DNA of 64,000 nucleotides. Origin: Botryosphaeria dothidea (lineage: Eukaryota > Ascomycota > Dothideomycetes > Botryosphaeriales > Botryosphaeriaceae). Location of the stretch: NCBI GenBank assembly GCA_011503125.2, contig WWBZ02000016.1, positions 1,860,001-1,924,000 on the forward strand, given 5' to 3'. Made by a program: the position numbers and the translations under genes. Positions 62,002-64,000 of this stretch are shown piece by piece; position 1 is the first letter of the stretch; each line of letters opens with the position of its first letter. The notes beneath the pieces were generated by a model. That model saw nothing but the letters and a program-made list of their open reading frames with translations. It searched no databases and was not told the DNA's origin.

Positions 62002-64000
62002 TCACTCCTCCATCTCAACACCATCCTCCTCATCATCCTCATCGAACTCGACGCCGAAATCCGCACAAACATCCCACCGATCTCCCTTCGCCGACTCGCT
62101 CACATACTTGACAAACCGCAGCACGCCGGTATCCCTCAGCACGATGCCCATGGTATTCCAACCAGCCGGCATGCTGAACAGCACGCCGTCGTCCTCGTCG
62201 GCACCGCTAGACCTATACACGGCCGGGTCGGCCTTGCGGCGCTTGCCCGCGCCCGTCATGGCGGAGCCGCCCTCGGCGGCGGCCGACTTGTTCTTGGAAG
62301 CGTTGGTGACGTCGACGCCATCATCAGAGCCAGCGTCGTCATCCTCGTCGTCGTCGTCGTCCGCGGCCATGTACATCTCGTAGCCGCCGGGCGTGTCGTT
62401 GTCTGCGGGAGCGGGCTCTTGCGGCTCCTTGGCCTTGGCCTTGCTCTTCTTGGGCGACGCCTTCTTGCCGTTCGTCTCGCCGTTCTCCTTGGTCTCTTCT
62501 GCGCCATCTGCGCCCTCTTCGTCGGCGTCGTCGTCGCCCCAGCCCTTGCTCGGCGTGATGCCCAGCGTGACCTCTAGCTGCAGCTGCTCCTCGTCGTACG
62601 AGGTGGCCAGCGTGTAGTCCATGCCTGTCCTGAAGCGGCGTGCCAGCATGCTGGCCTTGGTCAGCGTCAACCCCGTGGCCAGGGCGAGCCACTTCTTGAA
62701 AGCGACGCTGGGGAGGAAGACGTCGATGAGCTCGTCGTAAGGAGACAGTTCCTCGCCTTCCCCGGTGTTAGCATCCCTCGTGGGGTAGCGGAACAGGAAG
62801 CGGTGCTTGTGCGGCGGGCGGGCGACGCCGGTGTTGTGTGCGCGTGAGGCTGGCGCGGGCATGGTGGCGGGCGTCTTCTTGTCCTGCTCCTCGAGGAAGG
62901 TGCGCAGGCGGGCGGAGAAGGATTTCGACAGGAAGTTGGCGAGGCGCAGGGACGACTCGTCGGCGAACATGGTGTTGAGGTCCTCGACGGTGTCTGGGGC
63001 GAGGTAGGTGGGCGTCATGAAGTTGAGGAGGAACTCGAACTCCTGCTCCGTAAGAGGCGCTGCCTCGTCCTCGTCCTCGTTCTCGCCCTTGTTCTCCTTC
63101 TCTTCTTCCTCATTCTCCTCCTCAGCAGGGTATTCGAACCACTGCTGCTGCGGAAGGTCGAACTGTGCCGCCTTCGCGCCACTCTCAAGCTGCTGTAGCG
63201 AACTCCGCTCCGCCAGCTTCTCTTCCAGGCCCTCTTCATAGCCCTCCTCTCCCTCCTGCGGGATATGGAACCAGCCACTCACGGCCATGCGCACGCGGCC
63301 GCCATCCTCCTCATTGTCACCCTCCGCGCGCTTGTACACCTCCTCAACATCGTGGAAGCTCTCGCCCGGCTGCACGGTGAAGAACGACAGCTGGTTGAAC
63401 GCCGGGGGAATAACGACGGTATGATCCGGTTGGGGCACCTTGACCTCATCGCCCTTGTCGTTCTTCAAATCCTCCGTCGGGAACAGGCGAAGCGCGCCGC
63501 CCCACTCGGGCTTCCACGGCCTGTCCGGGTCGAGCAGGTAGAGGATGTAGCTGACGCGGCGGCTGCCGATGACGTCATCGTGGCACAGCAGGTGGCAGCC
63601 GGGAGTGTAGACGTTGATGGCCAGGTCCGTCTTGACGCCGCTGAGCGGGCCCGAGCCGGCGATGGCGGCGATGTACTTGCGGAACGCGGACGAGTAGAGG
63701 GCGTCGCGCAGCTGCAGCAGCGACGGTAGCTTGGCCAGCGACGAGTCGTCCAGGCCGTCGAGGTTGGCCAGGTCGCCGGACTGGTGGATCTTATAGATGT
63801 CCGTCTCCTTCGGCGTGAAGGAGATGTGCTGCCGGATTTCGTCGCGCACGTTGCGGAGAAGCGATGTATCGATGAGGTTCTGGATCACGGCGTGCTTGTA
63901 GCTGTAGCATGATCAGACCGGCGTTTCTCAGTCGTTTTGGGGTAACATTGGTGTCTGCTTACGGCGCCGACTCCGCATATTGTTTCTGGTAGTCATCTAG
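62002..64000 (-). CDS. Prolyl 3,4-dihydroxylase TPA1/OFD1, 5' end outside the window
   Basis: Two visible exons on the minus strand, 64000-63963 and 63901-62002, with a 61-bp intron; the start lies beyond base 64000. The 645 residues present join as QYAESAPYKHAVIQNLID, the normal entry to the catalytic domain. CHLLCHDDVIGSRRVSYILYL gives the His and Asp of the Fe(II) site, and SFHDVEEVY the second His. A second, non-catalytic double-stranded beta-helix domain fills the C-terminal half, interrupted by acidic linkers (near 63060-63130 and a long Asp/Glu run near 62340-62365). The family hydroxylates a proline of ribosomal protein uS12 and in fission yeast controls turnover of the sterol-sensing factor Sre1 with oxygen. 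Which role applies here is not visible. Confidence 0.92.

Noticed and set aside
1..64000. CRISPR arrays, secondary-metabolite cluster, rRNA operon
   Set aside because: No regularly spaced repeats, no PKS/NRPS/terpene-synthase motifs and no rRNA signatures were seen.

Overview
The window is nuclear DNA from a filamentous ascomycete (Pezizomycotina). Genes carry few short introns, mostly 49-120 bp with GT/AG ends and CTRAY-like branch points. The gene set includes a Zn2Cys6 regulator, a secreted PL1 pectate lyase, a secreted M28 aminopeptidase and a HapC-type CCAAT-binding subunit. A Tc1 transposon carries C-to-T type stop codons as expected from repeat-induced point mutation (RIP). A dothideomycete is my guess; the sequence does not prove the class. 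No bacterial, viral, CRISPR or biosynthetic-cluster features are visible.

Left part (1-18.6 kb): the 3' end of a probable GT34 glycosyltransferase; a small GPI-anchored Ser/Thr-rich wall protein (-); a phosphate-type MFS transporter (-, 3 exons); the intronless interstrand-crosslink nuclease PSO2/SNM1 (+); and a Zn2Cys6 transcription factor (+, 2 exons). Long gene-free stretches separate them. From 18.6 to 25.5 kb I see no gene.

Middle (25.5-42 kb): an MFS sugar transporter, a PL1 pectate lyase and a threonine aldolase, all on +. A TA-rich, RIP-like repeat remnant (about 32.7-33.5 kb) follows, with a CCCH/coiled-coil protein of unknown function immediately beyond it. Then come a fungal single-pass membrane protein of unknown function (-) and a sterol C-4 decarboxylase (ERG26 type, -).

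Right part (42-64 kb): a Rad53/Cds1-type checkpoint kinase (-), a secreted leucine aminopeptidase (-, 3 exons), a Tc1/mariner element with four in-frame stops, a divergent CMC2/prefoldin-2 pair, HapC (NF-YB), a divergent gamma-butyrobetaine dioxygenase/mitochondrial thiamine-pyrophosphate carrier pair, and the 5'-truncated prolyl dihydroxylase TPA1/OFD1 (-).

Functional themes: plant polysaccharide use (regulator, pectate lyase, transporter), DNA damage response (PSO2, Rad53-like kinase), and mitochondrial or housekeeping functions (CMC2, thiamine pyrophosphate carrier, dioxygenase, HapC). I see no single new multi-gene system. The most novel structural signal is a pair of about 72-nt near-perfect hairpins, 21 kb apart, that are homologous over their whole length, loop included. 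They look like copies of a very small MITE-like family. All intron positions were read by eye from splice signals and reading-frame continuity.
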